NCBI RefSeq assembly: GCF_011078175.1
Contig: NZ_JAALCJ010000010.1
Span: 1-64,000 of the forward strand
From: Enterobacter cloacae
GTDB taxonomy: Bacteria > Pseudomonadota > Gammaproteobacteria > Enterobacterales > Enterobacteriaceae
Direction of reading: 5' to 3'
DNA: 64,000 bases
The stretch's first letter is position 1, and each line of letters starts with the position of its first letter. The notes beneath the pieces were generated by a model. It saw only the letters and a list, made by a program, of their open reading frames with translations. It ran no database searches and was not told the origin of the DNA. This document shows, one piece after another, positions 1 to 9,845 of this stretch. The position numbers and the translations under genes were made by a program.

Positions 1-26
1 TGAGCCATGATCAAACTCTTCAATTT
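1..26 (-). rRNA. rrs: 16S rRNA gene, first 26 nt only
   Basis: Read on the minus strand, the first 26 bases match the conserved 5' end of bacterial 16S rRNA (the AGAGTTTGATC region used by universal primers). The rest of the rRNA operon lies beyond the left edge. Its position just downstream of murI, in the same direction, corresponds to rrnB of E. coli. Confidence 0.95.
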
Positions 27-161
27 AAAAGTTTGATGCTCAATGAATTAAACTTCGTAATGAATTACGTGTTCACTCGTTGAGACTTGGTATTCATTTA
101 TCGTCCGAGGACGTTAAGAATCCATGTCACTTTGAGTGCCCACACAGATTGTCTGATAAAT

Positions 162-173
162 TGTTAAAGAGCA
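162..173 (-). promoter_or_regulatory. rrn leader boxA antitermination site
   Basis: The minus strand reads TGCTCTTTAACA, the boxA consensus bound by NusB/NusE, in the leader between promoter P2 and the 16S gene. Bases 27-380 hold the leader and promoters; no protein gene is supported there. Confidence 0.85.
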
Positions 174-213
174 GTTGCAACGCGGCTTTCAGCTCATCGT
201 TGCGAGGTCCCGT

Positions 214-241
214 ATATTACGTTTTCCTCATTCAGAGTCAA
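214..241 (-). promoter_or_regulatory. rRNA operon promoter P2
   Basis: The minus strand has a -35 TTGACT (236-241) and a -10 TAATAT (214-219) with 16 bp between them, as in E. coli rrn P2 promoters. It sits about 120 bp downstream of P1. Confidence 0.8.
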
Positions 242-333
242 GCAATTATTTTCACTTTTCTCTGTTGGCGTTCATCTCTGAACCCCGCTGTCCCGGCGGC
301 TTGTAAGCCGTTGTTCCGTGTCAGTGGAGGCGC

Positions 334-361
334 ATTATAGGGAGTTCTCAGACGTTGACAA
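334..361 (-). promoter_or_regulatory. rRNA operon promoter P1
   Basis: The minus strand has -35 TTGTCA (356-361), a 16-bp spacer and -10 TATAAT (334-339), followed by a GC-rich discriminator GCGCCTCC, the arrangement of growth-rate and ppGpp controlled rrn P1 promoters. The -35 lies only about 20 bp beyond the murI stop codon, so any UP element or Fis sites would lie within murI. Confidence 0.85.
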
Positions 362-382
362 CCCCTCTTTGAAAAAAAACGT

Positions 383-1264
383 TCAACCGTCTCTTTTTTG
401 CTCAAAAGCGTGCTTTAGCGCCAGTTTTTCGAGCGTTTCGAAGCCATAACGCTGCAAAACGGGCAAAAGTTGTTCGGTTTCTTTTGTTCTCGCCATACAG
501 AACGCGATGTTCGCATCCGCTGATTTCGCATCCGGTGCCTCATGTTCCAGCAGCCAGGCCGTCCGACGCGCAATCGCCGCACCGGAATCCACCAGACGGG
601 TCCCTTCAGGCAGGACCTTTAATAGCTCCTCCTGTAATAGCGGGAAATGGGTGCAGCCAAGAACAACCGTATCCGGTGGTTCCTGCATCCTCAACCATGG
701 ACGTAGAATGCGACGCAGCTCTTCAAGCGATACCGTCTCGCCGTGCAGTTTCGCTTCCGCCATTTCCACCAGCTCCGCAGAGCCGAGCATGGCGATCTGG
801 CATTCGTTGGCAAAGCGCTCAATAAGCTCACGCGTATAAGGACGTTTTACCGTACCGCGCGTAGCCAGCAACCCCACAATGCCATTCGCCGTCAGACGCG
901 CCGCGGGTTTGATTGCAGGAACAACGCCCACAACCGGGAACGGAAATTTTTCGCGCAGGGCAGGAAGAGAGACCGTGCTTGCCGTATTACAGGCAATGAC
1001 CGCCAGCGCCAGGGGATAACGCTTTTGTACCGCGGTGACGATTTCAACCACGCGTTCAACAATAAAGTCTTCACTCTTTTCCCCATACGGGAACGCGACG
1101 TTATCGAAGGCGTAGATATAATGGAGATCCGGCAGGAGTTGCCGAATCTCATCATAGACCGAAAGCCCACCGACGCCGGAATCGAACACCAGCACGGTGG
1201 GACGCGGATCAGAAGGTGTAGCTGCCAGACAAGGTGTATTCCCGTCCTGCAGTTTGGTAGCCAT
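383..1264 (-). CDS. murI: glutamate racemase
   Basis: MurI converts L-glutamate to D-glutamate for peptidoglycan precursor synthesis in the cytoplasm. The 293-residue product contains the two catalytic cysteine motifs of the racemase family (ACNTAS in the first half, GCTHFP in the second) and the N-terminal DSGVGG motif. It has the long N-terminal extension (MATKLQDG) typical of the enterobacterial enzyme, which is activated by UDP-MurNAc-alanine. The C-terminus runs about nine residues longer than the K-12 protein, ending in a basic tail (HAFEQKRDG). Its first 56 bp overlap the end of btuB in another frame, an arrangement also found in E. coli, so translation of the two may be coupled. The rRNA operon promoters start just after the stop codon. 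Confidence 0.97.
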   Translation of the reverse strand: MATKLQDGNTPCLAATPSDPRPTVLVFDSGVGGLSVYDEIRQLLPDLHYIYAFDNVAFPYGEKSEDFIVERVVEIVTAVQKRYPLALAVIACNTASTVSLPALREKFPFPVVGVVPAIKPAARLTANGIVGLLATRGTVKRPYTRELIERFANECQIAMLGSAELVEMAEAKLHGETVSLEELRRILRPWLRMQEPPDTVVLGCTHFPLLQEELLKVLPEGTRLVDSGAAIARRTAWLLEHEAPDAKSADANIAFCMARTKETEQLLPVLQRYGFETLEKLALKHAFEQKRDG

Positions 1265-3059
1265 AAACTGTCTCGTAATCTTTATCGAACAGGTTGGCTA
1301 TTTTACCACGAACTGTGAGATGAGAGGTGACAGGATATGAAACCGCGACGTCCCACAGGCTGACGCCGCCCATTTTAACGCGTTCTGTGGCATAGGTATT
1401 CGGATCAACGGCGACGTCATAGCGGGTGCCCAGATAACGGTACGCCACATTCCAGTCGAGATCCCACACCTGCCAGTCAAGCTGATACTTCACCTGTTGC
1501 TTAGAACGGCGGGCCAGAATTTCATTGGTTTTGGTGTTACGTGGGTCAACATAGTCATAGGAAATCTTGTGCCCTACCGGACCTGTATCAAACTGCGCCG
1601 TGGCTTCAATGCCTTTAATACGCGCTTCGTCCACATTGTAGTAACGGTAGTTTGCGTCGTAGCCAATTAGGTTATCAATGTCGTTACGATAACCCGTTAC
1701 GCGCCAGTTAACCGGCCCCGTCAGACCTTCAAAGCCACCTTCCCACTGTTTGCTCTCTTCAGGCTTAAGCTTCGGGTTACCGTATTTCTCGCTGTGGATT
1801 TGACTCATCGTTGGCGCTTTATACGCCGTACCGTAAGAGGCAATGATGCGATACCCTTCTACAAATTCCCACGCAGCGCTGGTTTGCCAGGTGCTGTGGT
1901 TTCCGAAGTTAGAGTTATCGTCATTACGGGCTGCGGCTTCCAGCGTTACGCTATTAAACTGCTGCATACCGGAGAGGAAGACGCCCGTATTGTGCTGCTC
2001 ATAGCCCTGGTTAAGAAGACCTGTACCCGCCTGCGTTTTTTGCTTTTGCCAGTCCAGACCTGCACCGATGTTACCGTGACCGACCGTCACGTTATTCATC
2101 CACTGAGCGGTATATTGCTTCACATCATCCATAGTGGAGGATACCGCATAGCGCCCTTTGCTCGGATCATAGTTCAGGTCTTTGCTACGGCCATAACCCG
2201 CCACCAGCTGAGACTGGTAAATTCCCTGGCTATAGCGCAGCCCGGTATCCCAGTTTTGGCTATAAAGCTGACGCGTATCCGGCGTGCCCGTTTTATTAAA
2301 GTTATCGTCGTAACTGTCATAGCCATCATAACCGTTACGGTTATCATAGCCAAAGCCGCGGAAGAACCCACTGACGCTGTCGGTAAACTGCTGTTCCACC
2401 GAGCCAAACAGAGATTTACTCATAAAACCATCGCGGTCTGGCTGGCGCGGCGCATCTTTTGCGGCAATGTCAAAACCACGGGTATAGGTATAATCACCCG
2501 CCATTGTGATTTTGGTTTTATCAAACACCTGCTGGAAGGCACCGTTATAGTTTTGATACCCCTTTGAACCGACACCCGCAGAAATTTCCGCACCCGGCTT
2601 GTCGCGCCCGGTAATGATGTTAATCACACCGCCAATCGCGTCGGAGCCATACAGCGCCGAACGCGGGCCGCGAATGTACTCAATACGCTGAATCAGCGAC
2701 GTCGGAATTTGACTTAAATCGGGAACGTTACTGATCCCGGCATTGTTCAGGGGGATGCCATCAATCAGTACCAGAACATGGCGGGATTCCGTACCGCGAA
2801 TAAACGTTGAAGAGGTCGACCCCATCCCGCCGCTCTGTGCGATGTCCACACCCGGGAGGCGTGACATGATTTCCACAACACTCGTTGCCTGCCAGCGTTC
2901 AATATCCTCACGGGTCACGACGGATGTCGGAGCCAAAACGGTTTTTGCCGGTTGTTCGAAACGGTTTGCTGTCACCACCAACGAGTCGGCGCTTTCCTGC
3001 GCCCAGCCCGAAAATGCCGTGACGGAAAACGCCGTCAACAGCGAAACTTTTTTAATCAT
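1209..3059 (-). CDS. btuB: vitamin B12 TonB-dependent outer membrane receptor
   Basis: BtuB carries cobalamins across the outer membrane using TonB-ExbBD energy. The 616-residue product has a signal peptide (start [11 protein letters not shown], cleavage after WAQ), a TonB box (DSLVVTAN), a plug domain with the [11 protein letters not shown] region and a 22-strand beta-barrel ending in SGSYTF with a terminal aromatic residue. The start at 3059 matches the E. coli protein; a longer frame from 3074 adds five residues ahead of the signal peptide and is less likely. Extracellular loops differ from K-12, for example the [11 protein letters not shown] stretch, as expected for surfaces exposed to phages and colicins. 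Expression should be controlled by the upstream cobalamin riboswitch. The 3' end overlaps murI. Confidence 0.97.
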   Translation of the reverse strand: MIKKVSLLTAFSVTAFSGWAQESADSLVVTANRFEQPAKTVLAPTSVVTREDIERWQATSVVEIMSRLPGVDIAQSGGMGSTSSTFIRGTESRHVLVLIDGIPLNNAGISNVPDLSQIPTSLIQRIEYIRGPRSALYGSDAIGGVINIITGRDKPGAEISAGVGSKGYQNYNGAFQQVFDKTKITMAGDYTYTRGFDIAAKDAPRQPDRDGFMSKSLFGSVEQQFTDSVSGFFRGFGYDNRNGYDGYDSYDDNFNKTGTPDTRQLYSQNWDTGLRYSQGIYQSQLVAGYGRSKDLNYDPSKGRYAVSSTMDDVKQYTAQWMNNVTVGHGNIGAGLDWQKQKTQAGTGLLNQGYEQHNTGVFLSGMQQFNSVTLEAAARNDDNSNFGNHSTWQTSAAWEFVEGYRIIASYGTAYKAPTMSQIHSEKYGNPKLKPEESKQWEGGFEGLTGPVNWRVTGYRNDIDNLIGYDANYRYYNVDEARIKGIEATAQFDTGPVGHKISYDYVDPRNTKTNEILARRSKQQVKYQLDWQVWDLDWNVAYRYLGTRYDVAVDPNTYATERVKMGGVSLWDVAVSYPVTSHLTVRGKIANLFDKDYETVYGYQTAGREYTLSGSYTF

Positions 3060-3084
3060 TGTTAAAGCATCCACAATATAAGAA

Positions 3085-3290
3085 GGATGCCGCAGGCCTC
3101 ATCGATAGCACGCGATGATGAAACCAAATGCGACGTGATCCCGGCAGGTCTTCGGGCTGGGTGGCGTTATACGGATGAAGACTTCCCATTTTCACAGTGT
3201 CTACAACTCTCATCCCGCCAGTCGTTACCGCTGCGCGTCAGCTCCAGATTTACACTGGATTCCCTTTTCACTCTCAGGAGACCGGAAACA
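3085..3290 (-). ncRNA. cobalamin (AdoCbl) riboswitch in the btuB leader
   Basis: The minus strand between the btuB start and about 3290 follows the E. coli btuB leader closely: the 5' CCGGTC element, the GGGAATCCAGTG and CTGGAGCTGACGCGCAGCGGTAA core, then the B12 box AGCCCGAAGACCTGCCGGG (around 3143-3161) and the GGCATCCTTCTT segment before the start codon. Adenosylcobalamin binding to this class masks the ribosome site of btuB. Exact ends are approximate. Confidence 0.93.
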
Positions 3291-3305
3291 GAATGCTACA
3301 ATTAG

Positions 3306-3329
3306 ACACGTATAGATGTCCAGACAGCT
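3306..3329. promoter_or_regulatory. possible MetJ operator between btuB and trmA
   Basis: Three consecutive 8-bp units (ACACGTAT, AGATGTCC, AGACAGCT) each match the met box AGACGTCT at six of eight positions, in tandem as MetJ requires. They lie upstream of the riboswitch in the btuB-trmA divergent region. This is a by-eye match and could be chance; the link to methionine would make sense because MetH uses cobalamin. Confidence 0.35.
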
Positions 3330-3405
3330 ATGAGCCATTAAATCTGGACATCCCCTGCACAATCCCTACAATCCCCGCGTAATTCTTTATCACTCAGGAC
3401 GCATC

Positions 3406-4506
3406 ATGACCCCAGAACACCTCCCGACAGAACAGTACGACGCGCAGCTGGCAGAGAAAGTCGTCCGCCTGCAAAGTATGATGACGCCTTTTAACGCGCC
3501 CGTTCCCGAGGTGTTCCGCTCCCCTGTCAGCCACTACCGTATGCGCGCCGAGTTCCGTATCTGGCATGACGGCGACGACTTGTACCACATCATTTTCGAT
3601 CAGCAGACGAAATCCCGCATTCGCGTTGACAGTTTTCCGGCGGCGAGCGAACTGATAAACCAGCTGATGACGCTGACGATCGACGGCGTGCGTAACAACC
3701 CGGTGTTGCGCAACAAGCTGTTCCAGATTGACTACCTGACCACGCAAAGCAACCAAGCGATTGTCTCTCTGCTCTACCACAAAGCGCTGACCGACGAATG
3801 GCGCGAACAGGCAGAAGCCCTGCGCGATGCGCTGCGGGCGCAGAACATCAACGTTCACCTGATTGGCCGCGCGACCAAAACCAAAATCATGCTCGATCAG
3901 GATTACGTCGACGAACGTCTGCCGGTGGCAGGTAAAGAGATGGTTTATCGTCAGGTGGAGAACAGCTTCACCCAGCCGAATGCCGCCATGAACGTGCAGA
4001 TGCTGGAGTGGGCGCTCAAGGCGACGGAAGGGTCTAAGGGCGACCTGCTTGAACTATACTGCGGTAACGGCAACTTCTCGCTGGCCCTGGCGCGTAACTT
4101 CGAGCGCGTGCTCGCGACGGAAATCGCCAAACCCTCGGTGGCAGCCGCGCAGTACAACATCGCGGCTAACCATATTGATAACGTACAAATCATTCGTATG
4201 GCGGCAGAAGAGTTTACCCAGGCGATGAACGGCGTACGGGCGTTTAACCGCCTGCAAGGGATTGATTTGAAGAGCTACCAGTGTGAGACAATTTTTGTCG
4301 ATCCGCCGCGCAGTGGCCTGGACAGCGAAACCGAGAAGATGGTGCAGGCGTACCCGCGTATTTTGTACATCTCCTGTAATCCGGAGACACTGTGCAAGAA
4401 TCTGGAAACATTAAGCCAGACGCACAGGGTTGAACGTCTGGCGCTATTCGATCAGTTCCCGTATACGCACCATATGGAGTGCGGCGTACTGCTCACGGCG
4501 AAGTAA
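3406..4506 (+). CDS. trmA: tRNA (uracil-5-)-methyltransferase
   Basis: TrmA makes ribothymidine (m5U54) in the T-loop of tRNAs with S-adenosylmethionine, and also methylates tmRNA. The product is 366 residues, the same length as in E. coli. A SAM-binding motif ([16 protein letters not shown]) lies near residue 210, the [10 protein letters not shown] motif near 295, and the catalytic cysteine in ISCNPETL near 324. It is transcribed away from btuB and followed by a palindromic repeat before the convergent yijD. Gene order and product match K-12. Confidence 0.97.
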   Translation: MTPEHLPTEQYDAQLAEKVVRLQSMMTPFNAPVPEVFRSPVSHYRMRAEFRIWHDGDDLYHIIFDQQTKSRIRVDSFPAASELINQLMTLTIDGVRNNPVLRNKLFQIDYLTTQSNQAIVSLLYHKALTDEWREQAEALRDALRAQNINVHLIGRATKTKIMLDQDYVDERLPVAGKEMVYRQVENSFTQPNAAMNVQMLEWALKATEGSKGDLLELYCGNGNFSLALARNFERVLATEIAKPSVAAAQYNIAANHIDNVQIIRMAAEEFTQAMNGVRAFNRLQGIDLKSYQCETIFVDPPRSGLDSETEKMVQAYPRILYISCNPETLCKNLETLSQTHRVERLALFDQFPYTHHMECGVLLTAK

Positions 4507-4582
4507 TGCGTGCCCTGAAGGGCAGGTAAGCGAAGCGCCACCTGCCAAAAACGCCGGATGGCGCTTCGCTTATCCGGGCTAC
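4507..4582. repeat. REP-like palindromic repeat after trmA
   Basis: This stretch between the convergent trmA and yijD ends contains GCGAAGCGCCACCTGCC facing GGATGGCGCTTCGCTTATCC, which can form an imperfect hairpin. It resembles enterobacterial REP elements related to the GCCGGGTGGCG units found elsewhere in the window. It may also stabilise the 3' end of the trmA mRNA. Confidence 0.6.
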
Positions 4583-4938
4583 TCGGATAATTGGCTCTTG
4601 CGACTACGCATGCGAGAGCCAATCCAGAACACCAATGCCACAGACAGCACCGCAGGCAGGAAATTAGAACCAATATCCGGATACTCTGCACGCACAACGG
4701 TGCTGTACAACAGTACTCCCAGAATAAAGCAGGCTGCGGCCAGCCCCGGTAATCCGACGGGCATAGTGCGGTTCAAATAACGTTGATGCAGGCAGTATAC
4801 CGTCAGCACCAGCGCGATAATTGGGAAAATCGAGAACGGTACAATGGAGCTGAAAACCGCCGCAAACGTACCGTTAATGGATAAGCCAGCGATCAATGCC
4901 AGCAACAACGTTCCTTTATCCTGACCTGACTGTTTCAT
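4579..4938 (-). CDS. yijD: YijD family inner membrane protein (DUF1422)
   Basis: This 119-residue protein is very hydrophobic, with four likely transmembrane segments ([40 protein letters not shown] and [11 protein letters not shown]) and a short basic C-terminus. It corresponds to E. coli YijD in length, sequence and place. Its biochemical function is not known. It starts 9 bp after the fabR stop codon in the same direction, so the two form one transcription unit, as in E. coli. Confidence 0.93.
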   Translation of the reverse strand: MKQSGQDKGTLLLALIAGLSINGTFAAVFSSIVPFSIFPIIALVLTVYCLHQRYLNRTMPVGLPGLAAACFILGVLLYSTVVRAEYPDIGSNFLPAVLSVALVFWIGSRMRSRKSQLSE

Positions 4939-4947
4939 TACTCACCT

Positions 4948-5583
4948 TCACTCATCATTTTGATGTGCCAACTTCTCTTGTTCACGGCGATACCAGTAGT
5001 ATGCACCTTTAGAAATCATCCGCAGCTGCAATACCAGTCGCTCTTCGAGTTGCTTACGTTGTTCAATGCTGACATCCAGTGCTTCGGCACCTGCGCTGAA
5101 AACAATCGTCACCATCGCCTCGGCCTGTGCTTCAGTAAACGCACGCGGCATATGGTTTTCGAGTTCAAGATAGTCGGCAAGTTCCGCGATGAAGTGCTGA
5201 ATTTCACGCGCGACGGCGGCACGAAATGCCGCCGATGTGCCCGAACGCTCGCGCAAAAGCAGACGAAACGCGTTGGGGTTATTGCCGATAAATTCCATAA
5301 ATGTCGACACGGAGGTGCGGATCACGCTGCCGCCTTTGGCAATACGCTGCCGCGCCTGGCGCATAAGCTGACGCAGCATGAGTCCGCTCTCGTCGACCAT
5401 GGTCAGACCCAGTTCATCCACATCACGGAAATGACGATAGAAGGACGTTGGCGCAATCCCGGCCTCGCGCGCAACTTCACGCAGGCTTAAACTGGCAAAA
5501 CTACGCTCGGCACTCAGTTGACTGAATGCGGCTTCCACCAGCGAACGCCGGGTTTTCTCTTTTTGTTGTGCTCTTACGCCCAT
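4948..5583 (-). CDS. fabR: unsaturated fatty acid biosynthesis repressor, TetR family
   Basis: FabR represses fabA and fabB in response to the ratio of unsaturated to saturated acyl chains. The 211-residue product has a TetR-type helix-turn-helix ([20 protein letters not shown], about residues 31-50) and a helical ligand-binding C-terminal domain. The start [10 protein letters not shown] at 5583 matches the accepted start of the E. coli protein; an upstream frame to 5709 would add a non-conserved 42-residue extension. It diverges from sthA across 199 bp and lies just ahead of yijD. Confidence 0.95.
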   Translation of the reverse strand: MGVRAQQKEKTRRSLVEAAFSQLSAERSFASLSLREVAREAGIAPTSFYRHFRDVDELGLTMVDESGLMLRQLMRQARQRIAKGGSVIRTSVSTFMEFIGNNPNAFRLLLRERSGTSAAFRAAVAREIQHFIAELADYLELENHMPRAFTEAQAEAMVTIVFSAGAEALDVSIEQRKQLEERLVLQLRMISKGAYYWYRREQEKLAHQNDE

Positions 5584-5782
5584 CACGATAGTTGAATCCT
5601 TCCAAAGGCCCGTTGGCACTATACCAGAGAATAAAATTAATCTGTTTACCTGGCTTTGTGAATGATTGTTTACGGGCGGTTTGTGCTCCACTGCCCGAAA
5701 AAAGCACAACGATAATTGGGTTACCCTGGCAATGATGTTATGATTCTGTTGCTTTTATGTATAAGAACAGGTAAGCCTTGCC

Positions 5783-7183
5783 ATGCCACATTCCTACGAT
5801 TACGACGCAATAGTTATTGGTTCCGGCCCCGGCGGCGAAGGTGCTGCTATGGGTCTGGTAAAACAGGGAGCCAGAGTCGCGGTTATTGAGCGCTACCATA
5901 ACGTCGGCGGCGGTTGCACCCACTGGGGTACCATCCCTTCGAAAGCCCTCCGCCACGCCGTTAGCCGCATTATCGAATTTAACCAGAACCCTCTTTACAG
6001 CGACCATTCCCGACTTCTTCGTTCTTCCTTTGCCGATATCCTGAATCACGCAGACACGGTCATTAACCAGCAGACGCGCATGCGTCAGGGTTTTTATGAG
6101 CGCAACCACTGTGAAATTCTGCAAGGGAACGCGCATTTTGTGGATGAACACACCCTGGCGCTGGAGTGCCACGACGGTTCGATCGAGACACTTACCGCTG
6201 AAAAGTTTGTGATTGCCTGCGGTTCTCGTCCGTACCACCCGGCAGACGTAGATTTCTCCCACCCGCGCATTTACGACAGCGACTCTATCCTCAGCCTTCA
6301 TCACGAGCCACGCCATGTGATCATCTATGGCGCGGGCGTGATTGGCTGTGAATATGCGTCGATCTTTCGGGGTATGGAGGTCAAGGTTGATTTAATCAAC
6401 ACCCGCGACCGGCTGCTGGCGTTCCTCGATCAGGAGATGTCAGATTCGCTCTCCTACCATTTCTGGAACAGCGGCGTGGTGATTCGCCACAACGAAGAGT
6501 ACGAGAAAATCGAAGGCTGCGACGACGGTGTGATCATGCACCTGAAATCCGGTAAGAAGCTGAAAGCCGACTGCCTGCTGTATGCCAACGGCCGTACCGG
6601 CAACACGGATTCATTGCAGCTGGAGAATATCGGGCTTGAAACCGACAGCCGCGGTCAGCTCAAGGTCAACAGCATGTATCAGACCGCGCTGCCGCACGTA
6701 TACGCGGTGGGCGACGTGATTGGTTATCCAAGCCTGGCCTCCGCCGCTTACGATCAGGGCCGCATCGCCGCACAGGCGCTGGTGAAAGGTGAAGCGACGG
6801 CGCATCTGATTGAAGATATCCCGACGGGTATTTACACCATTCCTGAGATCAGCTCAGTCGGCAAAACCGAACAGCAACTGACGGCCATGAAGGTGCCTTA
6901 CGAGGTGGGTCGCGCCCAGTTTAAACACCTGGCGCGGGCGCAAATCGTGGGGATGAGCGTAGGTACGCTGAAGATCCTGTTCCATCGCGAGACGAAAGAG
7001 ATCCTCGGTATTCACTGCTTTGGTGAACGCGCGGCAGAAATCATTCACATCGGCCAGGCGATCATGGAGCAAAAAGGTGGTGGCAACACCATTGAGTACT
7101 TCGTTAACACCACCTTTAACTACCCGACCATGGCGGAAGCCTATCGGGTAGCCGCGCTGAATGGCTTAAACCGCCTGTTTTAA
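5783..7183 (+). CDS. sthA: soluble pyridine nucleotide transhydrogenase
   Basis: SthA (UdhA) is the soluble FAD flavoprotein that reoxidises NADPH with NAD+. The 466-residue product is the same length as in E. coli. It has the FAD-binding [11 protein letters not shown] motif near the N-terminus, the second dinucleotide-binding motif [11 protein letters not shown] near residue 183 and the YAVGDVIG motif near 308. The region corresponding to the redox disulfide of related reductases reads [14 protein letters not shown], with only one of the two cysteines kept, as is normal for SthA. Its last 18 bp overlap the convergent oxyR gene. Confidence 0.97.
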   Translation: MPHSYDYDAIVIGSGPGGEGAAMGLVKQGARVAVIERYHNVGGGCTHWGTIPSKALRHAVSRIIEFNQNPLYSDHSRLLRSSFADILNHADTVINQQTRMRQGFYERNHCEILQGNAHFVDEHTLALECHDGSIETLTAEKFVIACGSRPYHPADVDFSHPRIYDSDSILSLHHEPRHVIIYGAGVIGCEYASIFRGMEVKVDLINTRDRLLAFLDQEMSDSLSYHFWNSGVVIRHNEEYEKIEGCDDGVIMHLKSGKKLKADCLLYANGRTGNTDSLQLENIGLETDSRGQLKVNSMYQTALPHVYAVGDVIGYPSLASAAYDQGRIAAQALVKGEATAHLIEDIPTGIYTIPEISSVGKTEQQLTAMKVPYEVGRAQFKHLARAQIVGMSVGTLKILFHRETKEILGIHCFGERAAEIIHIGQAIMEQKGGGNTIEYFVNTTFNYPTMAEAYRVAALNGLNRLF

Positions 7184-8083
7184 CGCGCTGTCGAAATGGC
7201 CATCCATCGCACCGCGGATGGCCTCTGCCAGCTGCTCATAGCGGCTGCGCAGCGGTGAACCCGGGCGATACACCAGGCCGATAGTACGACGCGGTTCTGG
7301 CTTAATGCACGGCAGATACACCACACCATCACGCTTACGCTCTTTCGGCACCGCCAGCGCAGGCAGCAGCGTAATACCGCTTCCCGCCGCGACCATATTA
7401 CGCAGCGTTTCAAGGCTGGTTGCGCGGAAATGGGTATCTTCATCGGCACCCGCTTCGAAGCAGAAACCCATCGCCTGATCGCGCAGACAGTGGCCGTCTT
7501 CCAGCATCAGCAGTTTTTCACCGGCCAGATCGGCCATCGGCACACGATCGCGATTCGCCCACGGGTGATCTTCATAGATCGCCAGCATCATCGGCTCATC
7601 GAACAACGGCACTTCAATAAACGCTTCACTCTCTTTGACTAGCGCCAGAATGGCGCAGTCGAGCTTGCCACTGTCCAGCTGCGCCAGCAGCTGATGGGTT
7701 TGCGCTTCATGCAGGTACATTTCGAGTTTTGGGAACGTCTGGTGCAGCATCGGAATGATGTGCGGCAACAGGTACGGGCCAACGGTTGGGATCAGGCCAA
7801 TATGCAGCGGGCCGGACATCGCTTCCCCCTGCTGGCTTGCCATTTCCTTGAGCACTTTGACCTCGCGCAGTACGGTGCGCGCCTGATCCACCAGCAGCAG
7901 ACCTGCCTGCGTGAACAGTACCTTACGGCTGGTGCGCTCCAGCAGCATCACGCCCAGCTCATCTTCCAGCTTGCGGATCTGACCGCTCAGCGTTGGCTGG
8001 CTGACGTGGCAGGAGTCTGCCGCGCGGCGAAAATGGCGGTGCTCGGCTAACGCTACCAGGTATTCAAGATCACGAATATTCAT
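7166..8083 (-). CDS. oxyR: hydrogen peroxide-sensing regulator OxyR, LysR family
   Basis: OxyR activates katG, oxyS, ahpCF and other peroxide-defence genes when its two sensor cysteines form a disulfide. The 305-residue product begins with a LysR winged helix ([20 protein letters not shown], then [13 protein letters not shown]). Both redox cysteines are present in the correct setting, C199 in EDGHCLRDQ and C208 in MGFCFEAG. It is transcribed away from the OxyS gene, sharing a regulatory region that OxyR is expected to bind, and its 3' end overlaps sthA. katG, another OxyR target, lies about 9 kb away. Confidence 0.97.
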   Translation of the reverse strand: MNIRDLEYLVALAEHRHFRRAADSCHVSQPTLSGQIRKLEDELGVMLLERTSRKVLFTQAGLLLVDQARTVLREVKVLKEMASQQGEAMSGPLHIGLIPTVGPYLLPHIIPMLHQTFPKLEMYLHEAQTHQLLAQLDSGKLDCAILALVKESEAFIEVPLFDEPMMLAIYEDHPWANRDRVPMADLAGEKLLMLEDGHCLRDQAMGFCFEAGADEDTHFRATSLETLRNMVAAGSGITLLPALAVPKERKRDGVVYLPCIKPEPRRTIGLVYRPGSPLRSRYEQLAEAIRGAMDGHFDSALKQAV

Positions 8084-8094
8084 TATTCATCCTC

Positions 8095-8165
8095 CGTCGC
8101 CACGATAGTTCATGGCGATAGATAGCATAGCAACGAACGATTATCCCTATCAAGCATTCTGTTGA
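8095..8165. promoter_or_regulatory. oxyR-oxyS divergent control region with OxyR sites
   Basis: The 97 bp between the oxyR start and the OxyS 5' end carries several ATAG/CTAT elements (GATAGTTCATGGCGATAG, GATAGCATAG, CCCTATC), the half-sites of the OxyR motif ATAGnt...CTAT. In E. coli OxyR binds this region to repress itself and activate oxyS. Site limits are approximate. Confidence 0.6.
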
Positions 8166-8180
8166 ATAATACATCACATA

Positions 8181-8296
8181 GACGAGCGGTACGTGTTTGA
8201 CCCAAAACGACCCCGCACCGTCAGCGAGTTTCTCTCATAACTCGAAAAACTAAAGCCAACGTGAACTTTTGCGGACCCCGTGGTCCGCTTTTTTTT
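8181..8296 (+). ncRNA. oxyS: OxyS small regulatory RNA
   Basis: OxyS is an Hfq-dependent, peroxide-induced small RNA. From about 8219 the sequence closely follows the E. coli RNA: GCGAGTTTCTC, AACTCGAA, then the unpaired linker CTAAAGCCAACGTGAAC, and a terminator hairpin GCGGACC-CCGT-GGTCCGC (8271-8288) followed by eight T. The 5' third (8181-8218) is clearly diverged from E. coli. Position, divergent from oxyR, supports the call. The 5' end is inferred from the expected length of about 110 nt. Confidence 0.9.
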
Positions 8297-8300
8297 GCGT

Positions 8301-8328
8301 AAAAAAAAGCCCAGCACTAAGCCAGGCT
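8301..8328 (-). terminator. argH transcription terminator
   Basis: On the minus strand AGCCTGGC-TTAGT-GCTGGGCT forms an 8-bp stem (two G-T pairs) followed by eight T, about 70 bp after the argH stop codon. It is a typical intrinsic terminator for the argCBH transcript. Confidence 0.75.
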
Positions 8329-8338
8329 CCGTTTTTCT

Positions 8339-8372
8339 CCCTCTCCCTGTGGGAGAGGGCCGGAGTGAGGGC
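8339..8372. repeat. CCCTCTCCC-type palindromic repeat, copy 1
   Basis: CCCTCTCCC-TGT-GGGAGAGGG is a perfect 9-bp inverted repeat followed by the characteristic CGGAGTGAGGG tail. It is the first of eight intergenic copies in the window and lies between the OxyS/argH terminators and the argH stop. Confidence 0.85.
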
Positions 8373-8397
8373 ACCAGCCCGCACTATTCAAACCAAT

Positions 8398-9771
8398 TCA
8401 AACCAACCGGTTTTTCGCATCCGTAATCGCCTGCGCTACCTGCTTCGGCGACACGCCGCCTTTCGCTGCACGCTTATCCAGGCAGGATTGCAGGGCCAGA
8501 ATCGGGTAAACATCCTCACCGATAACCGCGCTGAACTTTTGCAGATCGGCAAGCGTCAGCTCTTCAAGGGCTTTACCCTGACGAATCGCTTCCACCACCG
8601 CTTCACCCACAATATGGTGCGCCTCGCGGAACGGTACGCCTTTCGCCACCAGGTAGTCCGCCAGCTCGGTAGAGTTAGCATACCCCTGCTGCGCCGCTTC
8701 CTGGCAGCGCGGACGTTTCACCTGAATGCCGTCCAGCACCAGCGCGCCCATATGCAGACAGTCCAGCCAGGTGTCGAGCGCGTCGAACAGCCCCTCTTTG
8801 TCTTCCTGCATGTCTTTGTTGTACGCCAGCGGCAGCCCTTTCAGGGTCATCATCATACCGGTCAGCGCGCCCTGTACGCGGCCACACTTACCGCGGATCA
8901 GCTCCAGCGCATCCGGGTTTTTCTTCTGCGGCATCAGGGAGGAGCCGGACGTCACGCGGTCGGACAGCTCCACAAACCCGGCTTCGCCAGAGTTAAAGAA
9001 GATCAGGTCTTCGGCAAAGCGCGACAGGTGCACCATCCCGATAGAGGCATTTGAGAGCAGCTCCAGCACGTGGTCACGGTCAGAGACACTGTCCAGGCTG
9101 TTGCGGGTGGCAGAGGCAAAGCCCAGCCAGCCTGCCAGCTGCTCACGGTCGATTTCATAAGCCGTACCAGCCAGCGCGCCGCTGCCCAGCGGGCTCACGT
9201 CCAGACGCTTTAAGGTATCCTGTAAACGGCTCTCATCACGCGCCAGCATCTCAACGTAGGCCAGACACCAGTGCGCGAACGTCACCGGCTGCGCGCGTTG
9301 CAGGTGGGTATAACCCGGCATCACCGCGTCCTGATTGTTCTGCGCGGTGTCCACCAGTGCGCTCTGCAACTGACGATTCGCTGCCAGCAGTTCGCCGACG
9401 GTCTCTTTACACCACAGCTTCAGGTCGGTCGCCACCTGGTCATTACGGCTGCGCCCGGTATGAAGCTTTTTGCCCAACTGGCCGACTTTGTCGATCAGTT
9501 TGCCTTCCACCCAGCTGTGAATATCTTCGGCATCGCTCTGGAGGATTTGCGCTGGATCCAGACGCACCTCTTCCAGCAGATTGTTCAGCGCCACTTCCAG
9601 CTGCTGCTGTTCATCTGCGGTCAGCACGCCAACGGTCACCAGCGCTTTGGACCAGGCTACAGAGCCGACAATATCCTGTTCGGCCAGGCGGTAGTCGAAG
9701 CGCAACGAGTCGTTGAACTGTTTGAACCGCTGATCCGCTGCCTGTGTAAAACGCCCACCCCAAAGTGCCAT
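8398..9771 (-). CDS. argH: argininosuccinate lyase
   Basis: ArgH splits argininosuccinate into arginine and fumarate, the last step of arginine synthesis. The 457-residue product belongs to the fumarase/aspartase superfamily; the signature loop [12 protein letters not shown] is present near residue 279, with the conserved [13 protein letters not shown] segment near 106 and the [10 protein letters not shown] segment near 155. It is the last gene of the argC-argB-argH operon, separated from argB by 74 bp that hold a REP-like palindrome. Confidence 0.97.
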   Translation of the reverse strand: MALWGGRFTQAADQRFKQFNDSLRFDYRLAEQDIVGSVAWSKALVTVGVLTADEQQQLEVALNNLLEEVRLDPAQILQSDAEDIHSWVEGKLIDKVGQLGKKLHTGRSRNDQVATDLKLWCKETVGELLAANRQLQSALVDTAQNNQDAVMPGYTHLQRAQPVTFAHWCLAYVEMLARDESRLQDTLKRLDVSPLGSGALAGTAYEIDREQLAGWLGFASATRNSLDSVSDRDHVLELLSNASIGMVHLSRFAEDLIFFNSGEAGFVELSDRVTSGSSLMPQKKNPDALELIRGKCGRVQGALTGMMMTLKGLPLAYNKDMQEDKEGLFDALDTWLDCLHMGALVLDGIQVKRPRCQEAAQQGYANSTELADYLVAKGVPFREAHHIVGEAVVEAIRQGKALEELTLADLQKFSAVIGEDVYPILALQSCLDKRAAKGGVSPKQVAQAITDAKNRLV

Positions 9772-9797
9772 AACATCGTTCCTTTATTCGTTAGTTC

Positions 9798-9829
9798 CGC
9801 CGGGTGGCGCTGCGCTTACCCGGCCTACG
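9798..9829. repeat. REP-like palindrome between argB and argH
   Basis: GCCGGGTGGCGCTGCGCTTACCCGGC (starting at 9798) is an imperfect inverted repeat of the class found again at 17125, 34259 and 41370. It lies inside the argCBH transcript, where such hairpins are known to protect upstream mRNA from 3' decay. Confidence 0.7.
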
Positions 9830-9845
9830 GTCATCCACTAAAAAC

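Noticed and set aside
80-340. Open frame of 86 codons in the rRNA leader
   Set aside because: It spans the rrn P1, P2 and boxA elements, which explain the sequence; no protein-like features.
3087-3382. Two short plus-strand frames in the btuB leader
   Set aside because: The region is fully explained by the cobalamin riboswitch on the other strand.
5584-5709. Longer N-terminus for FabR
   Set aside because: The frame is open for 42 codons upstream, but that part has no resemblance to FabR proteins and crosses the promoter region shared with sthA.
6000-6100. Possible loss of a catalytic cysteine in SthA
   Set aside because: Only one cysteine is present where related reductases have a redox pair, but this is normal for the soluble transhydrogenase and not a defect.
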